Shown here one piece after another: positions 8,030 to 17,037 of a DNA stretch of 47,646 nucleotides. This stretch comes from an uncultured Bacteroidia bacterium. GTDB taxonomy: Bacteria > Bacteroidota > Bacteroidia > Bacteroidales > UBA932. The stretch is from assembly GCA_902769525.1 (NCBI GenBank), contig CACXPG010000014.1, positions 1 through 47,646 on the forward strand. The letters are read 5' to 3'. The notes beneath the pieces are model-generated. The model saw nothing but the letters and a program-made list of their open reading frames with translations, was not told the DNA's origin and did not search any database. A program made the position numbers and the translations under genes. The first letter of the stretch is position 1; each line of letters starts with the position of its first letter.

Positions 8030-9447
8030 TGAAAAGACTCAAGCTGACATACCGTTACAGGCTTGTTATCTATCTGCTGATACTGCTTGCTCTGCTGGCA
8101 CTTTTCTTTGTGCTCCACGCTTCCAGGCAGAGCCGCGGCTACAGCATTTCTGCTCTTCAGGGAGAGCTCAAAGCTACCATAGCCGATGTGCTGGACAGCC
8201 TGGCCGAGGGCAAGGATCCCAAGACAATAGTCCTGCAGCCGGGCTTCGGCTTCACTCTGGCGGACACACTGGGCAATGTCCTGTATGATTCCCGGCAGAA
8301 GGACATATCGATACCGGACAACATATCAGGACTTTCGGAAATAGTCACCGCTTCCACAGGAGCAGACGGCAGCGCCCTCAGAAGTTCCATTGGAGAACCG
8401 GATGTGGAGTACCTTTATTATGCGAGGCGTTCCGGAGACCTTCTGGTCCGTTCCTACTCCAAGTTCAAGATGAGCCGCCCTTCCCAGATAGAGAAGGACA
8501 ACACTTATTTTGTCTTCATCGCGATACTTCTTGGAGCCTTGATAGTCTCTTTCATCTACATTCTGAGAAGGCTGTACAAGCCTCTGAAAACATACAGCGA
8601 ACTGGTAAGCGCCATCAGGGAAGACAGCAGCCGCCTTTCTGACATCCATTTTGGAAACGACGAACTGGGAGATGTGGGCAAGGAGATAGCTGACACTTTC
8701 GACCAGCTGGAAAAGGCCAAGAAGTTCAAGCAGCAGATGAGCCACAACATAGCCCACGAGCTGAAAACTCCGATAACAGGAGTCAGGGCTTATCTGGAGA
8801 CGATAATGAACTCGGAAGACATGTCCGTGGAGCAGATGCGAAAGTTTGTCTCCAAGGCCTATTCCCAGACGCTGAGGCTGTCTGAACTTGTGAATGAAGT
8901 GTCCACCCTTAACAAGCTGGACGAGTCGGCCGAGAACCTGTCTTCAGAAAAGATATACAAGATAGAGCAGGTGAATGTCCGCGAATGCCTGGATGCTATC
9001 CTGGACGAGATAGGCTACAAGCTGGAGTCCCACGGCATCAGCTTCAACTCCAGAATTAGTAGCGGCCTGAAGCTCAGCGGATGCTACGACCTTATATACT
9101 CATTGTTCAAAAATCTGATAGACAACTCCATAGAACACGGCGGAGACGGTATCCAGATCGATCTGTCGGCAGGAATAGAACAGGTTTCAGGAGAGGGACG
9201 GTACAAGATAAACTTTACTTATACCGATACCGGAAAAGGTGTCCCGGCAGAGGCGATGGACAGGATCTTCGAAAGGTTCTACAGAGTGGAGGAGGGACGT
9301 ACCCGCGCCACCGGCGGTTCAGGCCTCGGCCTTGCCATCGTGAAGAACGCCGTGGCCTTCCATAAGGGAACGATAACCGCCTCCCCGAAAGCAGGAGGCG
9401 GCATAGTGTTCAAGTTCAGTCTGTATTCTCTGGACGAGAAGTCCTAG
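8029..9447 (+). CDS. Sensor histidine kinase, HAMP-like/HisKA/HATPase
   Basis: A 472-residue membrane kinase. TM1 is at about residues 11-30, a periplasmic sensor region at 31-158 and TM2 at about 159-180. A linker follows, then HisKA with the phospho-acceptor His243 in NIAHELKTPITGV, and HATPase_c with the N box NLIDNSIEHG, G1 DTGKGVP and G2 GGSGLGLAIV. It would phosphorylate the upstream response regulator. The NIAHELKTP motif resembles the RprX/PhoR-like group common in Bacteroidales, but the stimulus cannot be read from sequence. The stop shares a CTAG with the stop of the convergent phosphoesterase gene, leaving no intergenic space. Confidence 0.93.
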   Translation: MKRLKLTYRYRLVIYLLILLALLALFFVLHASRQSRGYSISALQGELKATIADVLDSLAEGKDPKTIVLQPGFGFTLADTLGNVLYDSRQKDISIPDNISGLSEIVTASTGADGSALRSSIGEPDVEYLYYARRSGDLLVRSYSKFKMSRPSQIEKDNTYFVFIAILLGALIVSFIYILRRLYKPLKTYSELVSAIREDSSRLSDIHFGNDELGDVGKEIADTFDQLEKAKKFKQQMSHNIAHELKTPITGVRAYLETIMNSEDMSVEQMRKFVSKAYSQTLRLSELVNEVSTLNKLDESAENLSSEKIYKIEQVNVRECLDAILDEIGYKLESHGISFNSRISSGLKLSGCYDLIYSLFKNLIDNSIEHGGDGIQIDLSAGIEQVSGEGRYKINFTYTDTGKGVPAEAMDRIFERFYRVEEGRTRATGGSGLGLAIVKNAVAFHKGTITASPKAGGGIVFKFSLYSLDEKS

Positions 9448-10268
9448 AACCAGATATCAATTCTTCCGACCTCTTCTCCCTTGGCTCCGGCCTGGACAAT
9501 CATCACTTTCTTTCCGGTCTTGCTTTCCACAAGCATAGGCTTCTTTATGAAGGTGTGGGAGTGTCCGCCGATAATAATGTCCACTCCTTCAGTGTTTTTC
9601 GCTATCATTTCGTCGGTAGGGTTCTGCTCTTTCCCTCCATTGTATCCGCAGTGTGAAAGCAGGATGACCAGATCGCATTTTTCCCTGTTGCGGAGCCTGC
9701 GGGCCAGGCGGTTGACAATCTTGTAAGGGTGCTCGTATTTCATGTTGCCAAGCCTGTTGGGGCTGACAAGCCCTGCCAGCCTTACGCTCAATCCTATCAC
9801 GCCGATTCTCTTTCCGCCTCTTTCTATGATTGCGTATGGGGCTACAAGTCCGTCGAGCGGCGTGCCTTTCAAATCGTAGTTTGCGTTTACAACAGGGAAG
9901 CTGGCCATCTTGATTCTTCTGGCAAGTTCCTCCTGCCCGTTGTCAAACTCGTGGTTTCCGAAAGTAGCCACGTCCACCTTCAGGGCGTTCATCAGTTCGA
10001 TTTCCACATCCCCCCTGAAAAGAGTGAAGTACGGAGTCCCCTGAGAAAAGTCCCCCGCGTCCAGAAGGATAACGTTCTTGTTTTCGGCTCTTACCTGGTT
10101 GATGTATTTTTCCCTTCTGACCACTCCGCCCAGGCCTTTGTAGTTTCCGGAAGACAGAGGCTCAATCTGGCTATGGGTGTCGTTTGTGTGAAGTATCACC
10201 AGATCCTGTCCAGTCGCTGAAGAAAAAGCAAGGATCAAGGCAGCAAAAAGTGTTAAAGTCTTTTTCAT
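9444..10268 (-). CDS. Secreted metallophosphoesterase (5'-nucleotidase N-domain)
   Basis: A signal peptide (residues 1-20, MKKTLTLFAALILAFSSATG) precedes a calcineurin-like domain. The metal motifs are ILHTNDTHSQ, DAGDFSQGTP, FGNHEFDNG, LLSHCGYN and GGHSH. This is the N-terminal catalytic half of UshA-like 5'-nucleotidases, ending at about 274 residues without the substrate-specificity domain. The other half is encoded by the gene just upstream (gap 2 bases), a split seen commonly in Bacteroidetes. It probably hydrolyses nucleotides in the periplasm or at the surface; the exact substrate is unknown. Confidence 0.9.
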   Translation of the reverse strand: MKKTLTLFAALILAFSSATGQDLVILHTNDTHSQIEPLSSGNYKGLGGVVRREKYINQVRAENKNVILLDAGDFSQGTPYFTLFRGDVEIELMNALKVDVATFGNHEFDNGQEELARRIKMASFPVVNANYDLKGTPLDGLVAPYAIIERGGKRIGVIGLSVRLAGLVSPNRLGNMKYEHPYKIVNRLARRLRNREKCDLVILLSHCGYNGGKEQNPTDEMIAKNTEGVDIIIGGHSHTFIKKPMLVESKTGKKVMIVQAGAKGEEVGRIDIWF

Positions 10269-10270
10269 GA

Positions 10271-11116
10271 TTATTTCTCCTTGTTTTCAACGATTACCCT
10301 GTTGTCTTTTGCTTTTTCTATCTTCTTTCCCTTGGCTGTCAGGTCCAGGATATACTCGATGAATATGTCCATCAGCTTCTTGTGGGTTTCAATCAGATAG
10401 CTGGACCTTTTCAGCGGATAGAGGTTGTCTCCGCCGTTGTATAGGAAGTCTATGGTGGCTATCACATAATTGCGGTTCTCGTCCAGCGGTTTTCCGCCAA
10501 TCAGGCATTCCTTGACGGTATTGCCGTCTATATGCAGCTTGACGTTGCTCATTGCCTGGGCTCTGGTCCTGGCGAAAAACTCCATCAGCTCTTTCACGTC
10601 TTTTCCGTTCATCTGCTCAATAACCAGGAAGTTGTCGAACGGGAAGATGGAGAGGATGTCGTACCGGGAGACATTGCCCTTTGGCATCTCGGTGCGAATT
10701 CCGCCGAAGTTCATCAGCGCAAAGTCTATCTTGATGCTCTTGTCTATATCGGTCCTGGATGTGGTGTCGATGTAGTTCTGTGCATATTCCAGAAAAGCGT
10801 CAGTCGCCCAGCTGGACATAGGCGCAACCGGATAGCCTCTGACAAGTCCCGTAGGGCAGTAACCTATAGGGTCTGAATATTTGTCCACTTCGGGCTTGTA
10901 TCTGGCAACGATTTTCTGAGTCTTCAGATCGTCTCCCTTCTGGGGCTCGAAGCGGGAATTGATGGTTGTGGTTGTCCAGGTGATTTTGCTCACCGACGGA
11001 TTGTTCAGCTGGGCCGAGGTGAATTCGGACTTTTTCACCCTCTGCCCCGATGAAGTTGCCGGAGCCATCACAAAGGCGGCAACTAGTGAAACAAATAATA
11101 TGAACGGTCTTTTCAT
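10271..11116 (-). CDS. 5'-nucleotidase C-terminal domain protein
   Basis: A signal peptide (about residues 1-24) precedes a domain matching the C-terminal substrate-binding part of UshA. Visible motifs are FALMNFGGIRTEMPKGNVS (NxGGIR motif), ILSIFPFDN and FLYNGGDNLYPL. It has no metal site, so on its own it should be inactive; it probably pairs with the metallophosphoesterase encoded 2 bases downstream. Both follow the NatAB-like exporter genes with tiny gaps and are probably co-transcribed. Start: ATG with the n-region MKRP; no alternative is needed. Confidence 0.88.
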   Translation of the reverse strand: MKRPFILFVSLVAAFVMAPATSSGQRVKKSEFTSAQLNNPSVSKITWTTTTINSRFEPQKGDDLKTQKIVARYKPEVDKYSDPIGYCPTGLVRGYPVAPMSSWATDAFLEYAQNYIDTTSRTDIDKSIKIDFALMNFGGIRTEMPKGNVSRYDILSIFPFDNFLVIEQMNGKDVKELMEFFARTRAQAMSNVKLHIDGNTVKECLIGGKPLDENRNYVIATIDFLYNGGDNLYPLKRSSYLIETHKKLMDIFIEYILDLTAKGKKIEKAKDNRVIVENKEK

Positions 11117-11122
11117 GTCGAT

Positions 11123-12529
11123 TTAGTCTCTGAACTTGAGCCATTTGAAGATTTCCTTCCAGCCGGCTTTCTTGCCGTAGGAGAGAATTCCTATGCGGTA
11201 GATTTTGGCACTCAGCCATCCCATGAACAGGAATGTTCCGATCAGCAGCGCCACTGAAAGAATGTACTGCCAGGCCGGAACTCCGTAGGCGAACCTTGCC
11301 ACCATCACCATCGGCGAAGTGAAAGGAATTATGGACCCCCATACGGCGACAGTAGAGTTCGGGTTCTGGAAGGCGCTCATCATTATGAAAAGTCCTATGA
11401 TGAGCGGGATTGTTATCGGCCACATAAGCTGCTGGGTGTCGGCCTGGTTGTCCACACAGGCGCCCACTGCGGCAAACATGCTGGCGTACAGCAGATATCC
11501 CAGAATAAAGTAGAGCAGGAATGTCCCGATTATTCCCAGAATGTTCATCTGCTTGAGAGTGTTGAGAATAGGGGCGATAGCGCTCAGCCCTTCGTTTACG
11601 GCGGACGAGTCTTGGGCGACTGCATCCTCAGCGTTCAGAGAGGCGATGTCTATTCCTGCCACATCCGCTCCCTGTACATTTATTCCGGCAGTCTGGGCCT
11701 GCACGCTCTGCTTGACCATAGACGAGCTGGAGGCTCCGGTGACCATGCTCACTCCCGTAACAATCAGGAATGTGAGCACTATCCAGGCCATAAACTGGGT
11801 GAGAGCCACAAGGGCGACGCCAACTATCTTGCCAATCATCAGCTGCATAGGCTTTACAGAAGAGACTATCACTTCAATGATCCTGTTGTTCTTCTCTTCA
11901 ATTACTCCCTGCATCACCATTCCGCCGAACATGAAGATGAACATATAGATGATGAAGCTGGAGATGTAGCCGATTGCCATATATGCCCCGACAGAAGTCT
12001 CCTTGCCTTCCTTGTCGTTCTCTCCCACTTGCAGAGTCTTCACTTTTGAAGTGTTGCGGATGTTCTGCAGCACGTTCTCAAGGTCCGGAATGTCGTAAGA
12101 AGCCAGCTTGTTGGCTGAAAGTATCTCGTTCACCTGGCTCTGTATCTGTTCTTTGAGAGAAAGGCTAACCTGCTCTGGGCAGAAAATCGAAACGTCGGCG
12201 TTGTTCAGAGAATCCATAGGGGAGATCTGAAGCAGGGCGTAGTATGTCTGGGACTTTGGCAGGTCTTTCTTTATCTGCTCGGCGATGGCGCTGTCAACCA
12301 CGCTGTAGGTTATGTTCTCCTTGTTTTCCAGCTTCTGGGCAACTATTCCGCTCTGGTCGTCAACGGCTATGTTGCGCACCTTGTTGTCGGACGAATACAT
12401 CGTGATCAGCATCGGGATGACAAACATCAGGGCAAACAGCACCGGAACCAGAATCGTTCCTATGATGAAGCTCTTTTTCTTTACTCTTGTAGAGTACTCT
12501 CTCGCGATTATAATGCCTATCTTGCTCAT
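11123..12529 (-). CDS. ABC-2 type transporter permease, NatB-like
   Basis: A 468-residue membrane protein. One TM segment lies near residues 22-44 (FIIGTILVPVLFALMFVIPM), followed by an extracytoplasmic domain of about 140 residues. About five TM segments follow from residue 185 on (YISSFIIYMFIFMFGGMVMQ, ALVALTQFMAWIVLTFLIV, FLLYFILGYLLYASMF and others). This is the NatB/ABC-2 layout. The start overlaps the stop of the ATPase gene by four bases (ATGA), so the two subunits are coupled. Family members export sodium, lipids or peptides; the substrate cannot be told here. Confidence 0.88.
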   Translation of the reverse strand: MSKIGIIIAREYSTRVKKKSFIIGTILVPVLFALMFVIPMLITMYSSDNKVRNIAVDDQSGIVAQKLENKENITYSVVDSAIAEQIKKDLPKSQTYYALLQISPMDSLNNADVSIFCPEQVSLSLKEQIQSQVNEILSANKLASYDIPDLENVLQNIRNTSKVKTLQVGENDKEGKETSVGAYMAIGYISSFIIYMFIFMFGGMVMQGVIEEKNNRIIEVIVSSVKPMQLMIGKIVGVALVALTQFMAWIVLTFLIVTGVSMVTGASSSSMVKQSVQAQTAGINVQGADVAGIDIASLNAEDAVAQDSSAVNEGLSAIAPILNTLKQMNILGIIGTFLLYFILGYLLYASMFAAVGACVDNQADTQQLMWPITIPLIIGLFIMMSAFQNPNSTVAVWGSIIPFTSPMVMVARFAYGVPAWQYILSVALLIGTFLFMGWLSAKIYRIGILSYGKKAGWKEIFKWLKFRD

Positions 12530-13506
12530 TGTCTGTTTGTTTTAGGGTCCGACTTTCTGTAATCCTCTATGCTCTGCGATGTGGCTCCGCCGCTTTCTCC
12601 CACCAGCTTGATGAAAATTTCGTTCATCTTGGGCATCAGCGGCTGGTAGGATACAATTTCCGCCTGGTCTGCGATGCAGCTCAGGATATCCTTGCTGGAG
12701 GCTCCAGGAGCAACTTCCAGAATGCTTCTTATTCCGCCTTTGGACTCTTCTGAGGACACTACCGAGAACAGGCCTTCTTTTCCGCTCAGTTCCTTCTTTT
12801 CAGGGTCTGCCAGGGTGCAGACTTCCACTCTGTTGTGCCCGTGGTCCTTGCGGATCTGGTCGACATTGCCGGTAATCACCAGCCTGGCCTTGTTCACCAG
12901 GGCTATCTCGTCGCAGAGCTCCTCCACAGATTCCATATTGTGAGTGGAAAGTATGATGGTGCATCCCTCGTTCTTGAGCTTTATGATCTCGTCTCTGATA
13001 AGGTTTACGTTGATAGGGTCGAAGCCGGAGAAAGGCTCGTCCAGAATCAGCAGTTCCGGCTTGTGGAGAACTGTGGTTATGAACTGGATTTTCTGGGCCA
13101 TTCCCTTGCTCAGCTCTTCCACTTTCTTGTTCCACCACGGCTGGATGCCGAACTTCTGGAACCATTTCATAAGCTCTCTTGTGGCCTCTGCCCTGGACAG
13201 GCCTTTAAGCCTTGCCAGGTACACGGCCTGCTCTCCCACCTTCATCTTCTTGTAGAGGCCTCTTTCTTCGGGAAGGTAGCCTATGCGCTCTATATCGCTG
13301 AGCTTTAATTCTTTGCCGTTAAACAGCACCCGGCCTTCCGTAGGCAGGGTGATGCGGTTGATTATTCTGATCAGAGTGGTCTTGCCCGCTCCGTTAGGGC
13401 CCAGGAAACCGAAAATCTTGCCCTGGGGTATCTCCAGATTAATGTGGTCCAGGGCAACAAAACTGCCGAATTTCTTGACCACATTCTCACAACTGATAAA
13501 ACCCAT
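12526..13506 (-). CDS. ABC transporter ATPase, NatA-like with DUF4162
   Basis: A 326-residue ATPase: Walker A GPNGAGKTT (about residue 40), Q-loop GYLPEERGLYKKM, signature LSKGMAQKIQF, Walker B LLILDEPFSGFDP and H-loop STHNM. The signature LSKGMAQK and the C-terminal DUF4162-type region (about 230-310) are typical of NatA-like ATPases coupled to ABC-2 permeases. It is first in a minus-strand unit with the permease and the two 5'-nucleotidase halves. A -7 box TAACTTTG lies about 30 bases upstream. Confidence 0.92.
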   Translation of the reverse strand: MGFISCENVVKKFGSFVALDHINLEIPQGKIFGFLGPNGAGKTTLIRIINRITLPTEGRVLFNGKELKLSDIERIGYLPEERGLYKKMKVGEQAVYLARLKGLSRAEATRELMKWFQKFGIQPWWNKKVEELSKGMAQKIQFITTVLHKPELLILDEPFSGFDPINVNLIRDEIIKLKNEGCTIILSTHNMESVEELCDEIALVNKARLVITGNVDQIRKDHGHNRVEVCTLADPEKKELSGKEGLFSVVSSEESKGGIRSILEVAPGASSKDILSCIADQAEIVSYQPLMPKMNEIFIKLVGESGGATSQSIEDYRKSDPKTNRQ

Positions 13507-13535
13507 CTTCTTTGTGTTTTTAAGTTAAAACCGGG

Positions 13536-13543
13536 CAAAGTTA
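13536..13543 (-). promoter_or_regulatory. -7 element for the NatAB/5'-nucleotidase operon
   Basis: On the minus strand TAACTTTG matches TAnnTTTG, about 30 bases upstream of the NatA-like ATG. No good -33 box is visible. Confidence 0.45.
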
Positions 13544-13556
13544 CATAAAAACACCG

Positions 13557-14567
13557 TCATTTAATGTAGGGGTGGAGCTTGAGAGTGTCCTCAGGGGACA
13601 GGATGTTGTTTTGGCAGAGATTCTTGAGCGTGCACTGTTCTTTGCCCTGAGACTTGATGAACAGCTCTATCCCCCTTGCATTGTATGCTCCGATATACGG
13701 ATGCCTGGAGAGGAAATTTCTGTCTGCCTCGGCGATGGCGAATTTCTTTATTCCAGCCGGATGGACGAAGACCTGGTCTTTGATGCGGTCGAATTTTTCC
13801 TGGTCCATTCCCCTGATTTCCAGCAGCTGCTCTATGTTTGCATAACTCCCGAGAGTTTTCCTGTAAGAGAGGATGGCCTTGCAGAAATACGCTCCGATGC
13901 CCCTGACTGAAATCAGCGCCGCGCTGTCCGCTTCGTTGAGGTCTATGTAGACTTTGCTTTTGCTCTCGAAATAGCTGCCGCTGTCTTTACTGCCGGCTTT
14001 TTCATTTTCTGATGGAGGCTCAGGGGAAACTTTTTCGCTGCTGCGGCTGTAAGAGTTTTGTGCCTTAGCCTGTGGAATGATGATATATGGCGCGAGCTCC
14101 CGGTACTTCTGCGGGCTGACTGTGTACATTTTAGAGAAGTCCTCCTTTTTCCTGAAACGGCCTCCCTTATCGCGATAATGGATTATCGCAAGAGCCTGTT
14201 TATAAGAGAATCCCAGCATCTGAAGGCTATCTTGGGAAATTGTATTCGGGTTAAACCTGAAAAGCGTATGGCGCTTTCTTGCCTTTGGGGTTTTGCCGGC
14301 ATTTGAGTAGCGGACACCTCCGGCTGAATCTGCTCCTTGTGCGGCTTGTGCAGAATAGCCAGACACGGGGCTGTCGCCGGTGTCTTTGTCCGAGCATTTG
14401 TGGATCGTGAATGTTACAGCCTGGAAAATGAAAATTACGGCCATCATCCCGATGACTCCTCTGGCTGTAGTGTCGCTGACTTTACTTCTTTCCTTTTTGT
14501 CTGAGTTTTCCTTCCCTGCTCTCCATAAACTCGTCCCTTCCAAAATCTTCTTCCTCATCTTTCCCAT
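13557..14567 (-). CDS. Membrane-anchored helix-hairpin-helix (ComEA-like) protein
   Basis: A 336-residue protein with a basic cytoplasmic N-terminus, one TM helix near residues 38-55 (VIGMMAVIFIFQAVTF) and three helix-hairpin-helix repeats. These are at about 103-165 (FNPNTISQDSLQMLGFSYKQ), 205-270 (IDLNEADSAALISVRGIGAY) and 278-335. The middle repeat is the closest to ComEA, which binds DNA during uptake; Bacteroidetes proteins of this type are of unproven function. The ATG at 14567 makes it overlap rsmI by 86 bases. ATG 14558 or an internal Met at 14447 are alternatives, the last of which would remove the basic lead of the TM helix. Confidence 0.78.
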   Translation of the reverse strand: MGKMRKKILEGTSLWRAGKENSDKKERSKVSDTTARGVIGMMAVIFIFQAVTFTIHKCSDKDTGDSPVSGYSAQAAQGADSAGGVRYSNAGKTPKARKRHTLFRFNPNTISQDSLQMLGFSYKQALAIIHYRDKGGRFRKKEDFSKMYTVSPQKYRELAPYIIIPQAKAQNSYSRSSEKVSPEPPSENEKAGSKDSGSYFESKSKVYIDLNEADSAALISVRGIGAYFCKAILSYRKTLGSYANIEQLLEIRGMDQEKFDRIKDQVFVHPAGIKKFAIAEADRNFLSRHPYIGAYNARGIELFIKSQGKEQCTLKNLCQNNILSPEDTLKLHPYIK

Positions 14568-15243
14568 TTTCTTTCCCTTCTACTATGACAACTATTTCTC
14601 CTTTAGGCTCATGGTCTGTAAACCAGGAAACCAGTTCATCCAAAGTGCCTCTTTTGCACTCGTTGTGCACTTTGCTTATCTCGCGGCAGACGGCTGCCTT
14701 TCTCTGCCCTCCTGCAAATTCTTTCAGGCTCTCCAGAAGTTTGAGCAGCCTGTATGGCGATTCGTAGACTATTGATGTCACTGGACTTTCCGCAATCATT
14801 TTCACCCTTGTCTGGCGGCCTTTTTTCTGAGGGAGAAATCCTTCGAAGATAAAGCGGTCAGACGGGAGCCCGCTCACTGTAAGGGCAGGGACAAAAGCGG
14901 TTGCGCCCGGCAGGGCTTCCACCTCTATCCCGTTTTCTATGCAGGCTCTGGTTACAAGAAAGCCAGGGTCTGAAATGCCCGGAGAGCCGGCATCGGTGAT
15001 CAGGGCGGCATTCTGCCCGTCCAGTATCTTTTGGCAGATACTGTCAGTCCTTTTGTGCTCGTTGAACTTGTGGTAGCTTTCCATGTGAGTGGAGATCCCG
15101 TACTTTTTCAGCAGTACGCTGGAAGTGCGGGTATCTTCAGCATAGATGACATCCACATCCTTGAGAATCTGCAACGCTCTGAGAGTGATGTCCTCAAGAT
15201 TGCCCACGGGGGTAGGCACCAGATATAGTTTTCCACTGTCCAT
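14482..15243 (-). CDS. rsmI: 16S rRNA (cytidine-1402-2'-O)-methyltransferase
   Basis: Uses S-adenosylmethionine to 2'-O-methylate C1402 in the decoding centre of 16S rRNA. ATG at 15243 gives the family start MDSGKLYLVPTPVGNLEDIT, whereas a longer open frame adds 42 unrelated residues. Other marks are VIYAEDTRTSSVLL, ITDAGSPGISDPG, ALPGATAFVPALTVSGLP and FIFEGFLPQKKGR, giving a typical tetrapyrrole-methylase fold. The 253 residues end in a charged Lys/Glu/Asp tail (about 30 residues) that overlaps the start of the HHH gene. The start lies two bases after the upstream gene's stop. Confidence 0.95.
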   Translation of the reverse strand: MDSGKLYLVPTPVGNLEDITLRALQILKDVDVIYAEDTRTSSVLLKKYGISTHMESYHKFNEHKRTDSICQKILDGQNAALITDAGSPGISDPGFLVTRACIENGIEVEALPGATAFVPALTVSGLPSDRFIFEGFLPQKKGRQTRVKMIAESPVTSIVYESPYRLLKLLESLKEFAGGQRKAAVCREISKVHNECKRGTLDELVSWFTDHEPKGEIVVIVEGKENGKDEEEDFGRDEFMESREGKLRQKGKK

Positions 15244-15244
15244 C

Positions 15245-16132
15245 CTAGTTCCTGAACTTGCGGCGGATATGCATATAGAACCTGTAAACGGTGTCACTGG
15301 ACTGGTCCCACTCAGGATGTGCCTGACGGAAGAAATGCACGATCGCCTTGAAGTTAGGCATAGTCTCAACTTCTTTCATCTGGCTGTCGAACATCATAGG
15401 ATCGGAGTTGAACAGTTCTCTCACGAACTCCAGCTTGTCGTTGATGCCCATGCTGTCGAGCAAGTTGTCTACAGATTCCTGCGGGTAGTCATATTCCCAG
15501 TCGTACCAGTCTCTGCCGGCTTTTTCTTCAGGGGCGGCTTCTGGTTCCGGCTGCTCTGCCTGTGGCTCTTCGCTTTCTTGTTCGGCTTCCTCTTCTTCTG
15601 TTTCTTCCTCTGGTGAATCAACTTCTTCCTCTTCCGGAACTTCTTCTTCCCCGGCTTCCTCTTCAGCTTCATCAGGTTCTTCCTCAGCTTCCTCCTCAGG
15701 CTCTTCATCCTCCGTTTGATCAACAGCACGGTCTTCTTCGGCCTTCATTTCTGCCTCTATCCGCTCGTCAATATCATCGTCTTCAACGGGTTCTTCATAG
15801 ACTTCTTCGCTCTCGGTGAGATGAAAGTTGTCATCCGCTTCTGCCGAGTCAAAAACTGGTTCGGAAGTAATCGTGTCAAAAAGGCCTCCTTCCGGCTCTT
15901 TCACAGATGCGGCGGCCATAGCGTCCACCTTGTCGCCGATGGAAGTGAGGCGGCTGCTCAGACTGTCAACCCTGTCGCTAAGGGAAGATATCATCTTTGC
16001 AATCTCATCCAGTTTTTCTTCCAGAGCTATCGCCTGACTTTCCTTGTCGTCAGTCTGGATCATTTCGTACTGCTTCAGTGTTTCTGCAAGTGCGGTCAGC
16101 AGTCCCTTTTTCTCGTCCATATTTCTGTTCAT
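15245..16132 (-). CDS. Coiled-coil acidic protein of unknown function
   Basis: A 295-residue protein in three parts. A coiled-coil N-terminus (about 5-70) contains [21 protein letters not shown] very acidic low-complexity centre (about 115-205) is almost only Glu, Asp, Pro and Ala. A folded C-terminal segment (about 215-295) contains [20 protein letters not shown]. That INDKxxFVRELFxxD motif recurs in unnamed Bacteroidales proteins of this type; I know no function. It is cytoplasmic by sequence (no signal, no TM) and is first in the unit with rsmI and the HHH gene, divergent from tdk. Met1 or Met5 may be the start. Confidence 0.75.
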   Translation of the reverse strand: MNRNMDEKKGLLTALAETLKQYEMIQTDDKESQAIALEEKLDEIAKMISSLSDRVDSLSSRLTSIGDKVDAMAAASVKEPEGGLFDTITSEPVFDSAEADDNFHLTESEEVYEEPVEDDDIDERIEAEMKAEEDRAVDQTEDEEPEEEAEEEPDEAEEEAGEEEVPEEEEVDSPEEETEEEEAEQESEEPQAEQPEPEAAPEEKAGRDWYDWEYDYPQESVDNLLDSMGINDKLEFVRELFNSDPMMFDSQMKEVETMPNFKAIVHFFRQAHPEWDQSSDTVYRFYMHIRRKFRN

Positions 16133-16153
16133 ACTATATTTCTCTTAATTCAC

Positions 16154-16161
16154 TATATTTG
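16154..16161 (+). promoter_or_regulatory. -7 element for tdk
   Basis: TATATTTG is a perfect -7 box 23 bases before the tdk ATG, in the short divergent gap. The -33 position is not a clear match. Confidence 0.5.
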
Positions 16162-16183
16162 TATCAGTACAAAAATAGGAAAA

Positions 16184-16777
16184 ATGTTTCTTGAAAGTGC
16201 AAAACAGGCCGGCTGGCTTGAAGTTATCTGCGGAAGTATGTTCTCGGGCAAGACAGAAGAGCTTATCCGTAGGCTCAAGAGGGCGAATTTCGCCCATCAG
16301 AGGGTGCAGATATTCAAGCCTTCCATAGACAACCGCTACTCGGATACCGATGTAGTCAGTCATGAAGGCCATTCCATACAGTCCATCAGCGTGGATTCTT
16401 CACAGAACATCCTGCTGTATGCCACCGATGTGGATGTTGTGGGAATAGATGAGGTCCAGTTCTTTGACGAAGGCATTGTTGATGTCTGCAACATCTTAGC
16501 AGACAAAGGCATAAGGGTTATAGTTGCCGGTCTTGACATGGACTATCTGGCCAAACCTTTCGGTCCTATGCCTGCGCTTCTGGCCAGGGCCGAGCACATC
16601 ACCAAGGTTCACGCCATCTGCGTGCGCTGCGGCCAGCCTGCCCAGCATTCTCACCGCCTTCCAAGCGTCAAGGGCGCCGGTGCGGACGAGCAGGTACTCA
16701 TCGGTGAAACCGACAAGTACGAGCCTTTGTGCCGCCACTGCTTCAACGCCGCCCTCAAAGAGGAAGGCAAACTCTAG
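16184..16777 (+). CDS. tdk: Thymidine kinase
   Basis: Phosphorylates thymidine with ATP in the salvage pathway. ATG at 16184 starts [20 protein letters not shown], with P-loop [18 protein letters not shown] (about 17-34), Walker B GIDEVQFF, the [19 protein letters not shown] block, and a structural zinc site from CVRCGQ and CRHC. The 197 residues match type II TK1-like enzymes. The same frame stays open far upstream across the divergent acidic gene, but the family start and the -7 box fix the start here. A strong hairpin follows the gene (16808-16847). Confidence 0.96.
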   Translation: MFLESAKQAGWLEVICGSMFSGKTEELIRRLKRANFAHQRVQIFKPSIDNRYSDTDVVSHEGHSIQSISVDSSQNILLYATDVDVVGIDEVQFFDEGIVDVCNILADKGIRVIVAGLDMDYLAKPFGPMPALLARAEHITKVHAICVRCGQPAQHSHRLPSVKGAGADEQVLIGETDKYEPLCRHCFNAALKEEGKL

Positions 16778-16807
16778 CACTCGCGAATATTATTAACTAT
16801 AAAACAA

Positions 16808-16847
16808 ATCCGCCATAAGCAGGCAGAAATGCCTAACTATGGCGGAT
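16808..16847. terminator. Bidirectional two-stem terminator between tdk and the 41-residue gene
   Basis: Outer stem ATCCGCCATA/TATGGCGGAT (10 bp) encloses an inner stem AGGCA-GAAA-TGCCT. On the minus strand it is followed by TTTGTTTTATAG, so it most likely ends the aspA/small-protein transcript and also insulates tdk. Confidence 0.7.
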
Positions 16848-16870
16848 AGTGACAAATATGTAAATTTATT

Positions 16871-16996
16871 CTACCACTCGTGCTCGTCGCCTGGTTCAAT
16901 AGGTTCAAGATTGGTCATGTCCATAATAGTGCCCTCGGAACTTATTTCCAAGATTTGAGCTTCAGGAGTCTCATAGTTTTCCTTATTCAAGTTCAT
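16871..16996 (-). CDS. 41-residue small protein downstream of aspA
   Basis: An open frame of 41 codons from ATG 16996, ending just before the terminator hairpin. Composition is acidic (10 Glu, 3 Asp), with a central EAQILEISSEGTIMD and a C-terminal PIEPGDEHEW. Bacteroidales genomes carry many unannotated proteins of 30-60 residues with a similar layout (xPExxxxxxxxEGxI and an acidic aromatic tail), which is my main reason to call it. There is no Shine-Dalgarno, as usual in the phylum. It starts 41 bases after the aspA stop and could be co-transcribed. Function is unknown; it may also be chance. Confidence 0.5.
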   Translation of the reverse strand: MNLNKENYETPEAQILEISSEGTIMDMTNLEPIEPGDEHEW

Positions 16997-17037
16997 GGTA
17001 GTGTAGTATTTATGTTGCTTTTGAGCCGTGCTTTATA

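Noticed and set aside
15716..16183. Upstream extension of the tdk frame
   Set aside because: The extension is antisense to the acidic coiled-coil gene and has no homology; the promoter and family start place tdk at 16184.
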